From assembly GCA_037903475.1 (NCBI GenBank), contig JBAJFG010000572.1, positions 359,830 to 423,829 on the forward strand: a stretch of 64,000 nt of DNA, read 5' to 3'. Shown in pieces: positions 1 through 11,306 of this stretch; the first letter of the stretch is position 1, and the number at the start of each line of letters is the position of its first letter. The notes under the pieces were generated by a model. The model searched no databases. It was not told the origin of the DNA and saw only the letters and a list, made by a program, of their open reading frames with translations. A program made the translations under genes and the position numbers. This DNA is from Ancylostoma caninum. Its lineage: Eukaryota; Nematoda; Chromadorea; Rhabditida; Ancylostomatidae.

Positions 1-369
1 CCGTGTGGCCGATTTCCCGGAGGAACACGATGAGTAAGGACCCTCTTCGTTGTGCGCGTCAAGTGATCCGTGACTCAATCTCAGATCCAAATCTCCATCT
101 CCCCATGACCTCCTCTGAAGCTGCAAGAGACTGGTTTTTTTTATCTTTCAGGTCCTTACCTACCTACATGACTGATGATCGCACTAGCCGAAGTTTCAAA
201 GCAAATTTCAATTTTGAGATTCTTGTGAAAAAAAAGCTGTGCCCATATTTTTACGACACATTATCTCAAACCTCGAAGTCGCTTACAGGGAAGTCCAAAC
301 GGTCGCAGGCAAGGGTCGGGAACGCGGCGCGGCTCTCTTGGGCAGAGGCATCGGCGCTCTGCATGCTGA
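1..369. other. Left edge, no gene recognised; one dispersed-repeat copy
   Basis: No coding signal is seen. About 265-345 resembles one arm of the fold-back nested in the mariner relic at 19021-19085: both share aactccaaacg-like sequence followed by cgcggcgcggctc and gggcagag. It is therefore a dispersed repeat. Confidence 0.5.
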
Positions 370-720
370 CCGCCAGTACCACGGTGGGCCCACCGTTATC
401 CCACGGTGGACCCCCAACCGACGGCGGGCCCACCGTTATCCCCCGGTTGTCCCTCGATTATGGTATCCTCCCCCACTTATTCCACCGTTAGCGTTCGTTA
501 TCACTCTCACGGTGCAGCCACCATTTCCCCCACGGTGGGCCCACCGTGCTTGGACAACAAGCGGTGGAACCCCCGTTTGCCCACCATTTGCCCACTGTTA
601 GCCCACGTTCCCGTTTTTTCCACAATTGAACCACTTTTTGCCCACCATTTGCCAACCGTTATCCCATCTATCCCAATTCCGCCTTCCTCCCCGTTTTAAC
701 CACCAAAGGCCCACCATTCG
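370..720. repeat. Degenerate GC-rich tandem repeat (cccaccgttatccc)
   Basis: The motif gggcccaccgttatcccacggtgg and variants recur irregularly. The repeat is partly palindromic. The overlapping open frames across it (up to 162 codons in different frames) are products of the repeat, not genes. Confidence 0.7.
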
Positions 721-1140
721 CCCATCTTTAACCCATCTAAAGACCTGCCCAGCGGGAGCGCATTTGCAGAATGACATAGATATTTGATGAAAACGTCATC
801 ATTCATTGTGTTTGCTGGTTCCAATCCATTCATCCGATTCCGCTCCCGCTTGTGGTGAGTTCCTCTGGACTTCTACTAACTCTGAGACTGAGAGGAAAAA
901 GGCCTGTCCATGCATGTGAGTAGATAACCTCAGAAATATTCGTTCCAAGTGGATGAAAATCCTGCTCATATTCAGGCCACATGAAAATGCGAAGTCCTTG
1001 GTTTCGCTCCACTCGCGAAACATTGTTGTTCTGTTGCTCTCATGACTGTATTATTTTTTTTAAATGCCAATATGTTGGAAATAAATCACTATGCCGTTAT
1101 GTGGTGTTTATCCAGAAAAAGGCGATCAGGACACGATGAG
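721..1140. other. No feature recognised
   Basis: Unique-looking sequence. Two short overlapping minus-strand open frames lie at about 799-1023, without a recognisable domain or splice context. Confidence 0.4.
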
Positions 1141-1440
1141 AATGTGGGCGGAAGAGCATGGTGACCCCTTCCTAACTCGTTGAATTACCCCGATTAACCC
1201 CTGGAAGTGCCCTGATTAACCCTCGGAAATAACCATATTAAACCCTGGAAAATCCCTGGAAATACCCCAGTTTCTCCACGGAAATCCCACAGTTTCCTGA
1301 CGGAAGTCCCCAGGCACCCCTCGTGAATCCGCTAGTTAGCCCAGGGTGGCTCCACGAATAGCCCGCGGTGGCCCCACTGTTTGCCCGTGGTTGACGTGCC
1401 GAACTTAACCATGGGATAAAGGTGGGCCCACCATGGTACG
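1141..1440. repeat. Degenerate short repeat (cctggaaatacccc)
   Basis: Variants of ccctgga-aa-taccccg/gattaacccc recur about every 20-25 bases, blending into cccacggtggcccc-type sequence related to the repeat at 370-720. No gene is seen. Confidence 0.6.
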
Positions 1441-1604
1441 AAAGTTCAGGGTATAAAAATAAAGTCGTTTTGATCTTTGTGATTATACTGTTTGTGTTCA
1501 TTTGGATTGGGCATGGGGTAAGCGGAGCGCATATCCAGCCGAGCCAGGAGAAGGAACGCAGCTTTATCTCGGTTCTTGCCGCTGCAACGGCAGGACTATA
1601 GCAG

Positions 1605-1745
1605 AACATTGCTGCCTTTCAACTCAGATATTGCTGCCATTCTAGATTAGATGTGCTGCCATTAACGTCCTCCGCGATTTTAGCAGCAATCAGGGGAAGG
1701 ATGGCAGCAATCAAGGGGAGAATGGCAGCAATCGGGGGGAAAGCC
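1605..1745. repeat. Short direct and inverted repeats of atggcagcaat
   Basis: Three tandem units of about 20 bp (atggcagcaatcaggggaga and variants) lie at 1683-1742. The reverse complement attgctgccat occurs just upstream at 1629-1672, giving local dyad symmetry. Confidence 0.6.
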
Positions 1746-1828
1746 ACGCCCAAAATGGGGTTTGAAACCGAACCTTTACTGCTGTAGAAACGCGTTCGTG
1801 CTGCGTTCGTCTTGCCCAGTTATCAGAG

Positions 1829-2227
1829 GAGCTGAGCTGTGGGTGATGAAGTGCAGACTCAGCACATCATAAATGTGAAACGAACACAGACAATTACCTG
1901 CAGAGAAAATGGAACATTCGTCGCGAACACGCCTGGCCGTGTTCGCGCGCGGACGAGTTTTCCCCGGCGCAAAAAGCCATTGCGGTGCGTGGTTTGGCGC
2001 AAAGGGAAAACAAAATGCATTCAATTCACAGGGTTTCATGGCGGGACTCGGCCAAAACCACGCGCCGCAATGGCTTTCGCACCGGGGAAAACTCGTCCGC
2101 GCACGAACACGGCCAGGCGTGTTCGCAACGAATGTTCCATTTTCTCTGCAGGCAAGCCATCATTGTCTATGTTCGCTTCACATTTATGATGTGCTGAGTC
2201 TGTACTTCATCACCCGCAGCTCAGCTC
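1829..2227. mobile_element. Fold-back element with ~170-bp inverted arms
   Basis: The left arm (1829 to about 1999) starts gagctgagctgtgggtgatg and the right arm (about 2050-2227) ends catcacccgcagctcagctc, its near-perfect reverse complement. Homology runs through the GC-rich interior (gttcgcgcgcggacgag / ctcgtccgcgcacgaac). About 50 bp separate the arms. There is no coding capacity, so it is a fold-back or MITE-type element. No clear target duplication was found. Confidence 0.8.
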
Positions 2228-3270
2228 AGAGTCGAGAATTTCAGCTCCTGCTGCCTTTAAGTACGGAAGCCGAACATAGTGTCGGTTTCCTTTCATCATT
2301 TTTGTGTACTGCAACAGTTTGTTGAGGATCTCATAGCATTTATCCATTAGGGATCGCGTTGATGCGACGATAGCAGCCATCGCTACATCGGTACGTTAAT
2401 AGGGATTGTAAGAGGACAGGCTCGTTGTTGAGGTTAGTGATTTCCTGACAATTTCAATATGTTCCAGCTGAGATTTATTGAATGTAGTCATAAAATGCCT
2501 ACTACTGAGTCCTACATCTCTATACATACGTTCGCAGTGAGTTTAAAACATATCGAATGCTCGAAGGGCGTCACTCTACTTGACGTTCGTATATAGAGAT
2601 ATACCAACGAATGATTTCATGACATAGTTGTGATCAAAATCTGTGCTAGGCAGACGTGCAAGGGCATGGGCTGTATTCGGCAAACGGGGCGGTTCAGTCC
2701 GTTAGCTCAGAGAGGACCGCTGGAAAGATCTCGGACGCATTTGCGAACTCATCACAGTGTTGGCCGACCAATTTTTATATTTACACCTTTTGGACATGTA
2801 TGTTGTGTGATTCCTTTCATTCTGATGTTTTCCTTCTGAAGCTGCGATTCACAAAAACCTCTTTCTATAGGCATCCCGCGGCGTCTACCCATTGCTGGAA
2901 CAAGTGCAGTCGCAATTGTAGACAAAGTCGCTTTACCGACACACATACTTTGGTTGGCAATTGACTCATGATTTTATTCAGAATCCGCGGAAAACGCACC
3001 CTCATCGGCGTCAAATGAGGTGGTTATGAGAACACTGCATTACATTACGCTACATTTTAACCACGTAGTCGAATCTCTTAAACTTTTTCTGCCCTGCCGG
3101 TCTCCTTTTCACCGCGTAGATCTGCACCTCCATTGTTTGCTGTGAACTTGAAAAAATGCCAAAGATCAAAGAACGCAGGAAGCTGAAAACTACAATTTTT
3201 TTAATCACAATTCTCACAACAGGAGCTGGCTTCTTCATGTGCGGTCAATGATCTGCATTACTCCACTTTT
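2228..3270. other. No gene recognised
   Basis: AT-rich intergenic sequence. Short frames near 2630-2960 and a 31-codon frame at 3154-3249 with one hydrophobic stretch have no recognisable domain. The region ends against the CR1-type ORF1 relic. Confidence 0.4.
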
Positions 3271-3565
3271 TCTGAGCAGGAATTGAAAGCAGGAAAAGCA
3301 GGAAAAAACATCCTAGCGGTGAACAAAAACCCAACTGTGGCAAAAACGTTCCATGCATTTCTGCGTGAGATACCGGACGAGTATTCTACTGTAAAAGAAG
3401 AAGAAAAGTCTAGAACTATTGTAATATCTGGGATTGAAGAACTCGATCGTTAAGGTAGAGTAATGGAAAGGCAGCCGAATGTGGAGGATAAGACGAACCA
3501 GATTTTTGATGTGCTAGAGATTGGATGTCGTCCTGTGAGCGTGCACCGCTTACGCAAACGTGATA
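3271..3565 (+). pseudogene. Relic of LINE ORF1 (CR1-like)
   Basis: A broken frame runs through SEQELKAGKAGKN..., then RTIVISGIEELD, then after a stop ...FDVLEIGCRPVSVHRLRKR. The pattern 'TIVISGI ... GCRPVSVHRL' matches the ORF1 encoded at 5601-6572 (VVVVGM ... ECSPVSVFRM), so it is a diverged member of the same ORF1 family, an RNA-binding-type accessory protein of CR1-like LINEs. It has an internal stop and is cut off at about 3565, where RTE-derived sequence begins. Confidence 0.65.
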
Positions 3566-4115
3566 ACATCCGATCCTAGCATCATCTTCTCGCTCAACGG
3601 AACGACCTCCTCCGAATGCACCAACTATGTATACGTTGGTAGGGAAGTCATTACGGAAAACGACCTCGCTTCAAAGCTATGCAGGAAGAAGCGAAAGGCG
3701 GTCGTTCCCGTTGAGGTAGAATGCGGCATCGGAGACTCATCAGTTCCTCATGAACATCGTCTTCGCCAGGTTCAGTTTGAGACCAATCTTTCTACAATTA
3801 GTGCAATAAAGACAAAGTTGCCAGCGATACAAATATGGTAAAGTCGCCAGCCATCAACTTCCACCTCCTAGATTATGTTTTTTGAATTGAAAAGTGGGGA
3901 ATTTGGAAAATTCTCGTGGGATATTTCCGTCAATACATGAAGATGTTCGGCGAGCTCTACAGAAACTTCACATCCGGGATTTCTCCATTCTTCAACAACA
4001 TCACCATCGCCGTCAAGGCAGGATGCGACAAGGTGACACCATGTTACTAAAATTATTCAGCGCCACTCTCGAAGACGTGATGCGGAGACTAGAATGGGAT
4101 AAAATGATACAATGA
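3566..4115 (+). pseudogene. Scrambled RTE reverse-transcriptase fragment
   Basis: Three pieces of an RTE LINE are present. About 3573-3690 encodes FSLNGTTSSECTNYVYVGRE on the plus strand, matching FSLNGTTISECSSYVYLGRE of the RTE copy at 50.5 kb. About 3740-3810 resembles the same element on the minus strand (plus-strand bases similar to those near 50665-50715). About 3895-4115 is plus strand again (LYRNFTSGISPF, then a broken GVRQGDT region). All pieces carry stops or frameshifts. The alternating orientation suggests insertion followed by inversion or template switching. Confidence 0.7.
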
Positions 4116-4129
4116 TAAGATGGGTAAGT

Positions 4130-4528
4130 CCATCGATCGCGTGAGCGGTAGCCTTCCTCCACGTGGGAGAAGTAATTTCTTTTGATTGGCCCTAGTGGCC
4201 GTTGTTAATTGGAAGTAGCCGATTCAGTGGAAATGCTCTCTTGAAATTATCTATCTTTAGCAGGTTGTTGAGGTAACTCAGGTGATAAGGGTCTGCCCAT
4301 GTATAAAAACAGAGTGAAGGGTGGGGTCGATTCAGATACAAATGGACTGGAATGAGGAGTGGAATACGGATTGGAATAACGTGCACCTAGGTGACATAGG
4401 TAGAAAGAATAGCCGGAACGGGTGCCAGAGCACCAATCGTGAAGAAATTTATCTAGGCCGTGACGAACTTCTTTTTCTGGACGCGGGCGCTCTTACAACG
4501 CTGGACCGTCATGCGTTTCCCCACCTTT
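4130..4528. repeat. Flank of minisatellite cassette, copy 1
   Basis: This segment is similar to about 40215-40570, in the same order: a block with gtagccgat-cagtg, then ggttgttgaggtaa (ggttgttgtggtaa), then aagggtc-gcc--tgtata(aa)aa, then attcagatacaaa--g, then a block ending gtgcacctaggtgacataggtag (gtacatctaggtgatttaggtag). It marks one side of a dispersed cassette whose core is the minisatellite. Confidence 0.7.
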
Positions 4529-5140
4529 GGGCGCCGGCGCACCCTTATCACAGGGGTGACCTCATCTCGTCCACTTCTGGGCGGTGGCGCACCCTTATCA
4601 CAATGATGGACCCATCTCCCCCACTTCTGGGCGCCGGCGCACCCTTATCACAGTGGTGGACCCGTCTCCCCCACTTCTGGGCGCCGGCGCACCCTTATCA
4701 CAGTGGTGGACCCATCTCCCCCACTTCGGGGCGCCGGCGCACCCTTATCACAGTGGTGGACCCATTTCCCCCACTTCTGGGCGCCGGCGCACCTTTCTGC
4801 CGCCGGCATCTCTGGTGGACCCATCTCTGCGCGCCGGCGCACCCTTATCACAGTGGTGGACCCATCTCCCCCACTTCTGCGCGCCGGCGCACCCTTATCA
4901 CAGTGGTGGACCCATCTCCCCCACTTCTGGGCGCCAGCGCACCCTTATCACAGCGGTGGACCCATCTCCCCCACTTCTGGGCGCCGGCGCACCCTTATCA
5001 CACTGTTGGACCCGACTCCCCCACTTTTGAGTGCCGGCGGAGCCTAATTACAGCGTTGGACCCGTCCAACCACTTTTGGGCGCAGGCGCACCCTTATCAC
5101 AGCGGTGGACCCGTCGTCCCCCTTTTGGCCGCCGGCGCAG
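4529..5140. repeat. 50-bp minisatellite, ~12 units (copy 1)
   Basis: The unit is gcgccggcgc-acccttatca-cagtggtgga-cccatctccc-ccacttctgg, exactly 50 bp between successive gcgccggcgc starts at 4631, 4681 and 4731. Edge units are more diverged (5031-5140), and one unit near 4781-4830 is rearranged. Open frames of 277, 148 and 114 codons here simply translate the array in different frames. Confidence 0.95.
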
Positions 5141-5360
5141 CCCTTCTTTATTGACCCCATTGACGGATCCGTTGCACATTGTCCAACCTTCTCCTCGATC
5201 TCATCCCAACCCCACTCAACCATACCACACCCATTCCTAGGCTTTTATATGATCTCACAATCACGATCAGTGACCAATTATAGAGTTTCGTAACGGTCTG
5301 ACACACATTCATACAGACAGACACGAAAACAAACTAAGCCCGTTATTATAAGTCATGATG
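5141..5360. repeat. Tail of minisatellite cassette, copy 1
   Basis: Similar in reverse orientation to 45910-46130 (shared ggcttttatatgatct, gaccaattat, ttcgtaac-gtctgacac). It also shares ctaagcccgttattataagt (about 5335-5354) with 41409-41428, just outside the Penelope-like element. It contains a TATA-like tatataaaagcc on the minus strand. Confidence 0.75.
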
Positions 5361-5600
5361 ATAGCGGGTCAACTCCATAGGCAACTGCCAAAGTTTCAGC
5401 GAAAAAGTCGCAAAAATAAGCGAGATATCCGCCTCAGATCCAGTACCCATTCGCATGTCTGCGCCCGCAGCGTGCGGCCGGTTACCCCTGCTACCACCGG
5501 TGATCTAACATACTCAACTTGCATTCTCGCTTATTGAACTGCTATACATTAGTCTACGCTTCCACCAGCGACTATTACCGACGATTACCGACGTCGATCA
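5361..5600 (+). mobile_element. 5' leader of the CR1-like LINE
   Basis: Non-coding stretch between the cassette tail and LINE ORF1, including short tandem motifs (gactattaccgac-gattaccgac at about 5570-5595). I infer that it is the 5' untranslated part of the LINE; no sharp boundary is visible. Confidence 0.4.
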
Positions 5601-6572
5601 TTGTGGCGTGATACGAATACAAGTAACCTTATTGCCACTTTCGCAGGTGGTTTTCTTCTTTGTACCCTGCGTACTTTGCTCCCATCGATTCACGATGTCT
5701 CCAGCACTCCCCTGTTCTCAATACCAGTTCAGGAGCGATCGAGGAAAAGGTTGTGCTTCGACATATCACCATCCTCAAATAGCGAGTTCGATAGGGATGT
5801 CAATTTATTAATGAGTGATGAAGCCCTCCCAAAGCACCTTCGTACGGTAATTGCAACGCTGTTGGAAGACCGTAAGCTCTTGGAAACTGTTCTTAACCGT
5901 AACCGTGAACTAACTGAGGAGGTTGACCTCCTCAGGAAGGAGAATCTAAAACTCAAGAATTCCTTGTCTAGCTCAAACCTAATTCCTCAAAATGTAGCTG
6001 CTTGTTCTTCTGCTCATGAGTCTCGTTCTGTTTCTCCGGTTCCGCCTCCTTTAGATGACCCTGGTGCTGAACGTAAGAGATGTGTTGTTGTAGTAGGAAT
6101 GCGCGAAAGCGCATCACCTATTCCTTCACGTAGAGCTGTTGATGATATAAATGCAACGTGTCATTTTATGGATTTTTTGGGAGTTGAATGTTCACCAGTT
6201 TCCGTCTTTCGCATGAGACGCTTTAACCATTCTTATCCCAGGCTTGTTAAAATTGTGCTTCCTACTTCATTTCATGCCAACTTGATGTTGCGTCGTGCTT
6301 CTCGTCTCAAGCACTACACGGCCCAAAAAATATTTATTCGCCCCTCTCTTCCGAAGGCCGAGAGGGTCAGACTTCGTGCTGAACGAGTAGCAAGGCGCAA
6401 GAACATGAATCGTGATAATATACTTGAATCCACACCGCCTCTAATCAATACGAGTGCACAAGACAATCCACTTGGCCCCATTGTCAGTGTTCAACGTTCG
6501 ATGGTTCCGGTTCCTCGGAATCTCAACGATCAATGGAAATGTCAAACTGAGCACACATCTCCGGTACCCTGA
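5601..6572 (+). CDS. CR1-like LINE ORF1 protein
   Basis: An open frame of 323 codons without an in-frame stop. There is no ATG at its left end; the first clear in-frame Met with coding character begins MSDEALPKHL at about 5813. Residues about 70-115 from the left edge form a predicted coiled coil (leucine and charged heptads: LLEDRKLLETV, LTEEVDLLRKENLKL). A conserved core follows: CVVVVGMRESASP, then ECSPVSVFRMRRF, then RPSLPKAERVRLRAERVARR. This layout, coiled coil then basic RNA-binding-like domain, is typical of ORF1 in nematode CR1-type LINEs, which chaperone element RNA. ORF2 follows immediately in another frame. Whether it is expressed cannot be told, since ORF2 is broken. Confidence 0.75.
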   Translation: MWRDTNTSNLIATFAGGFLLCTLRTLLPSIHDVSSTPLFSIPVQERSRKRLCFDISPSSNSEFDRDVNLLMSDEALPKHLRTVIATLLEDRKLLETVLNRNRELTEEVDLLRKENLKLKNSLSSSNLIPQNVAACSSAHESRSVSPVPPPLDDPGAERKRCVVVVGMRESASPIPSRRAVDDINATCHFMDFLGVECSPVSVFRMRRFNHSYPRLVKIVLPTSFHANLMLRRASRLKHYTAQKIFIRPSLPKAERVRLRAERVARRKNMNRDNILESTPPLINTSAQDNPLGPIVSVQRSMVPVPRNLNDQWKCQTEHTSPVP

Positions 6573-6574
6573 TA

Positions 6575-8003
6575 AGGTGATATCATGTTTAATGACCAAC
6601 ATTCGCTCTATTCTCAAAAATGGTTGTAGCTTTCCAAATCCAGCGATATGGTTTTGATATAGTAGCCTTTGCTGAAACATGGCTCAAACCAGACGTTTGT
6701 GTGGAGCCCCTCCTCGGAGAAAGCCTTTCTAGATACGAAACATTCAGGTTTGATAGACCCATCAAAAAGGGAGGAGATGAAGCACTTTTCATTGAATCGC
6801 ATCTTTCACCCCTTCAAATTTTTGAAGAGGCAATCCCAGATGCATATGAATTGTTTTGCTGTGACATGACTACGTGTTCTTACAATATGAGAATAGTGGT
6901 CGTTTACAGGACTCCCTGCTGTCCTATTGGCATGAGTGACCAACTTTTCAAAGCAATTAGTGATTTGATATCATGTGACCGTTACTGCATAGTGCTAGGA
7001 GATTTTAACATACCCGAAATTGACTGGAATAGAAACCTCACACATAAGGAACTTAGCGCCGTTCCAAAATCCTTCTTAAATCTGTGCAAAATTCACAACC
7101 TATCACAACATGTCAGGTCTAGCACTCTGGGTAAGAATACTCTTGATCTTGTGTTGAGTACCAGTACAGAAATTATCTCGGATATTAGGGTAGGCCCTCC
7201 TGTTGGGTCTAGTGACCACAAATCAGTCACATTTGACCTGAACATCTCTCGGCAGAAGCCAATGCTTGCGGTCAAGAGGAATTTCAAAGATGCTGATTTT
7301 GACAAAATCGATCAATACTTGCTTGATGTGGATTGGTATGTTGTGGTTCCTTCAGATCTGTATCTACTGTGAACGATATGCATGAGCTGCTACTATTATG
7401 CTCATCGCCATACTTCATCATGTTATCGATAAGTTTGTTCCACTTGGCAAGGTACTCGCCGACCAAACGAAACTTCCATCACACTTAAAGGCCTTGGCGA
7501 ATAGAAGAACTGCAGCATGGGAACTAGCAACCAGGACTGGAAATCTTTCCAATTGGCATGCTTTCAGGAAACTGAATTTTGAATTCGAGCGTAGGCCCAG
7601 GAAGTACAATGCTTTCATTGAAAAGAAAGTCATCGAGTTCAGAAGAAAGGCTACATTCTACAAATTTTTGAAGTCCAAATTAGTCACTAAGTCAAAGTTG
7701 GGACCTATTCTGAGAGAAGATAATACCATTGTAACAACTGATTTGGAAAAGGCGGAGATCTTCGCCGACGTTTTCAGAAAGTTTTTCTTTTCTCAAAACC
7801 ATGTCATTTTGTTTAGGTATAGTGATGAACCAGAGATTCGGTTACACACTTATAGAGCAAAGCAATCTCTTTTGTGCTGCACGTATAATAGATGTCGGCT
7901 GGAGTTAGAAGTCATGAAACAATTGAAAATTTCCAAAATTTTTGTTTTAAATTTTTTGAAGTTCGAAGATTTCCTTGTAGTACCGCCAGCAATACAGCCC
8001 TAA
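6575..8003 (+). pseudogene. CR1-like LINE ORF2, broken and 3'-truncated
   Basis: It begins with LMTNIRSILKNG (about 6589), then shifts frame near 6620 into an AP-endonuclease domain: FDIVAFAETWL, VVVYRTPC, LGDFNIPEIDW and GSSDHKSVTF are the APE-type catalytic motifs. A second frameshift near 7375-7400 leads to the linker HVIDKFVPLGKVL ... FERRPRKYNAFIEKK ... EKAEIFADVFRKFF. No reverse-transcriptase motifs follow; recognisable sequence stops at about 7830. LINEs usually lose their 5' end, so loss of the 3' half here points to a later deletion or replacement. The endonuclease would nick target DNA for target-primed reverse transcription. Confidence 0.85.
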
Positions 8004-11000
8004 ACACCTTTGCATTAGGTCATGATGTCAGCACTTACCTCATATGTGAGTCCTGGTGCAACGGCTTCGCTGTTGGGGCACTTTTTAACGCACTTTCCTT
8101 GTTAATCCTAGGATTTTAAATGGGTGGTAATTTCTACGCTGCTTTTTGGAAAGAGCACACTCACCAACACCTATTGCTTTTGATTGTTCCCATCTGTTGG
8201 AAAAGCGCACGAGATGGTCGAAAGCTCATTTTCAAATTTGCTTCCGAGAGCTGGCTTAGATTTCATTGACTCTTCTAGGAAATTTTTAAACAGCCATCGT
8301 ATTCTCCAGAAGAACTGCAGTATCTCTGCCGCTTTTCCAGCTCGCAAATTCTGCATCTAACAGGAAAAGATTGGCCAAACTTGTTGACCTGAGACCGAAA
8401 ATTTCCGTGTTCTTCGCTTCTCAGTTTTCCGAGTTCCCTGCGCAGAACCTCAGGGACCTGTTCATACAATGACCAATGAAGCCTACTATTCAAAGATTTC
8501 ATATCGTCAGCCGAGGTTCCCGTTCTTTAAAGTTATGAAAAAGGTAGAGTCAATACACAAAAACGCGCCATTTCTTTTGCACCAACTTGTAGTAATTACA
8601 AGAAAACAGACATGTGCCAGGAAACCAGTGTAAAAACGGCTGTTAAGGTTACTTCCATTCCTCTTTCAATTTTTAGGTAGGAGAGTTGAGCTTATTATCT
8701 CCGTAATGTTTCCGTCTTGAATTCCAAAAGACAATTCTTCCCCTTTACTCCTTCGTACAGCCAACGGTGGTGATTCCAAGCGTAATGAATTTTTTTCAAG
8801 GCGTGGTGAATTTCGTGATTTTTGCACAAGACTTTGAATTTCAAAAACACTAGTATTTATAACACAATACAGTTTTCATTACTATAATAATATGTATACG
8901 AATCAAAGGCAGTACCCGCTCCAACCTTTGTAGCTGAGGCTTTGCTTGATTTTGGCTCTTCCGGGGTCCTTGAGCTACCGCAATCCTAAGACAGATTCTC
9001 TTCATACACCAAGATCCGACACGATTTCAATTGTTCCGCTCCTGACTCTGAATAAGGCTGGTTGCATATACCGCGTTGAGCTTATTGAAAAATTATGTTA
9101 TATCCTCATTTATGAGCCTGCACCGCTCCACCGTGAAATAGCATAACGATCAATGAAATGCATCAAATTCTTTTTTTAGGATTACTGGAATTGAAAATGA
9201 GAGTGCGTCCGCATTTCTGTTCCAGCTCGTGATCGTTGTCGTGGAACGAGTACTGAACAATGCACCTACCGCTCCTTATCTCAACCTTTGGGTCGGCGCA
9301 GCAGTCCATGTGGACTAAAGGAGTCTTTTCATGACAAATGAGCTTCAACTAAATTTTCATCTTATTATGGGCCTCCCAGAATGGAGCTAAAATTTCGCAA
9401 TGGCCATTAGACCAAGTTATGCGCAGCTGATACATTCGCCAAAACATCTCGTCCACTGCCTCATGCACCTGCCAGTTTCAACTTTTACATTGCTATTTAT
9501 CAGCTTCGCAGCACTCACGAAATTCTCACTTCTGAAATGAGTCGCCTACCATGTAGAGGGCTGCTGGACAATCGGAAGAGTAAGTTGAACGCCGTGGTTG
9601 GCCGCCTACCTGCGAAGATACTGCCGTGGACACATCTGCCGCTGTAGACAAAAGGGTTTCGTCGCGCCAGCTAACGCCGTTGACAGGGTGTGCGCATTTG
9701 GTTTAGGGGAGGCTGGTTTATGGGATTCGTATCATTTGCAGGGTTTCGGGATCCATCACGCAACACTCGTCCGCGCTGTGGACGCACATGAAGTACCGCC
9801 ATCATTTTCTGAGTTTTTCGCGTTTTTCGCGCTGCTCCATCGCTGTCGATGAGTTCATCGTCCCTTAAAATACCAACATATCGCAAGATATCCAACCCAA
9901 AAATTTCCGTGAGTGCTCCCTTCAGCAATTGTGAGGACTGGTCATACTTCTGCTGGAACGCTGCGCACTCCTACTGGGATAGATGGGTTCAGAAAATTTT
10001 CCTTGACTATGTGAGCATCTTTTCTGTGTTCTTAACTTTGCCCAAAATTTTCGCTCCTGCTGCCTCTCACTGTATCGCACAAAACATTTGCCATTATTCA
10101 TTACAGAGAAATTTCTATGCCTTGTTGTCTTTAAGTTCACAAAATACATTTCAGTTGCACCACGGAATAGCATAACTTTTTCATAAAACCAGAGAGGACC
10201 AACAATAAACAACTTTCAGCTCTTCTTTTCAACCATTGTTCACTACAGAAAAAAATTTCCATGCCTTGTTGTCGGGAAGCTCACGAAATACATTTTCCTT
10301 GCCTTTTTCAGAAAACCAAAGCAGACCAACTTCAAGGGTAGCGCCCACCGAGTTAAACTGCCAATAGTGACATGCATTTTCAGCAAATCACAAATGTTCA
10401 ATCAACCCAGAGAATCATGACTTACCTGCGAAGAAATCCAAGTCGAAGTCGCGAAGCGCACCTGCCATTCGCGGGCACAGCTCACTCGCATGCGCCAGCG
10501 CACCCCCGCAGCTTGTACAACTGCAAAAGCGTTCCGCATGGCGGGACCTACGAGTGTCGAACGAAACGCGCTTTGTTGCAAGAGAAACATCACCTCGATT
10601 TCGTGAGTTTCTCGTGTGTTTCGCGCCGTTTCACTGCTGGATATGATTCCTAGGTCCCAGTAGGCCCAAAATTCTGCAAAATCTCGAACACAGCGATCTG
10701 AGCGGGTGCAGCCTTCAACTAACTTTCAGCTCCTCACATTTTGCGCACCTTGTCCCTTTTTTCGAGAGTGAAGAAACCCGTACTTTTAATGTTGTGTGAA
10801 TGTCACATACCTTTTACTCCGGTGAATTGCTACGGAGAGACTATTTTACATCGCCGTCATCTTCAAATCAGTGAAAAGCCTTAATACTATTCCAGCTGCT
10901 TCGGTCGCCTTGGGTTTGGCTACACTTTATGGATTCTCATTTCCTAGCGGAACTAAATTTTCCGCTCACGATGTTGAGAAATGTTTTCCCACGGTTGTTT

Positions 11001-11298
11001 CCAGATGTTACACCTACTGTTAACATTGCATCTTTCGTGGCTAAAGTGTAGCACCTAATCTGTTCTTCAACATGCATCACAGTTTCGATTTGAAATCATA
11101 TTCAACCATTCAAAATAACTCTTTGATTTTCATGTTGGCTTACGTTTTTATTCGGGATTAAAGGCAGCACCCACGATAATCTTCACCTTCGAACTTTTGA
11201 GCGTTTCCGAACCTCAGGCATTGCTGCAACAGTTCTGTGATGGAAGTGCTGTCAGAAACCTCGCATTTCATGAGATATCACATAGCGTCAGTTCAACA
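8004..11298. other. Intergenic, no gene recognised; dispersed-repeat ends
   Basis: No coding exon is supported. At 8904 (aaaggcagtacccgctc) and 11159 (taaaggcagcacccacg) lie two copies of a short motif also seen at 26739 and 36733, probably ends of one dispersed element. The GC-rich stretches at 9590-9860 and 10440-10640 resemble each other and 36900-37100 only loosely in composition. Confidence 0.4.
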
Positions 11299-11306
11299 GT
11301 TCCAAC

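Noticed and set aside
3..699. Frames of 162, 120 and 97 codons at the left edge
   Set aside because: They run into the GC-rich cccaccgttatccc repeat in different frames; no domain or splice context.
3050..3249. Small hydrophobic frames on both strands
   Set aside because: Very short, no conservation evidence and next to a LINE relic.
4321..5154. 277-codon open frame
   Set aside because: It translates the 50-bp minisatellite; similar long frames exist in other frames of the same array.
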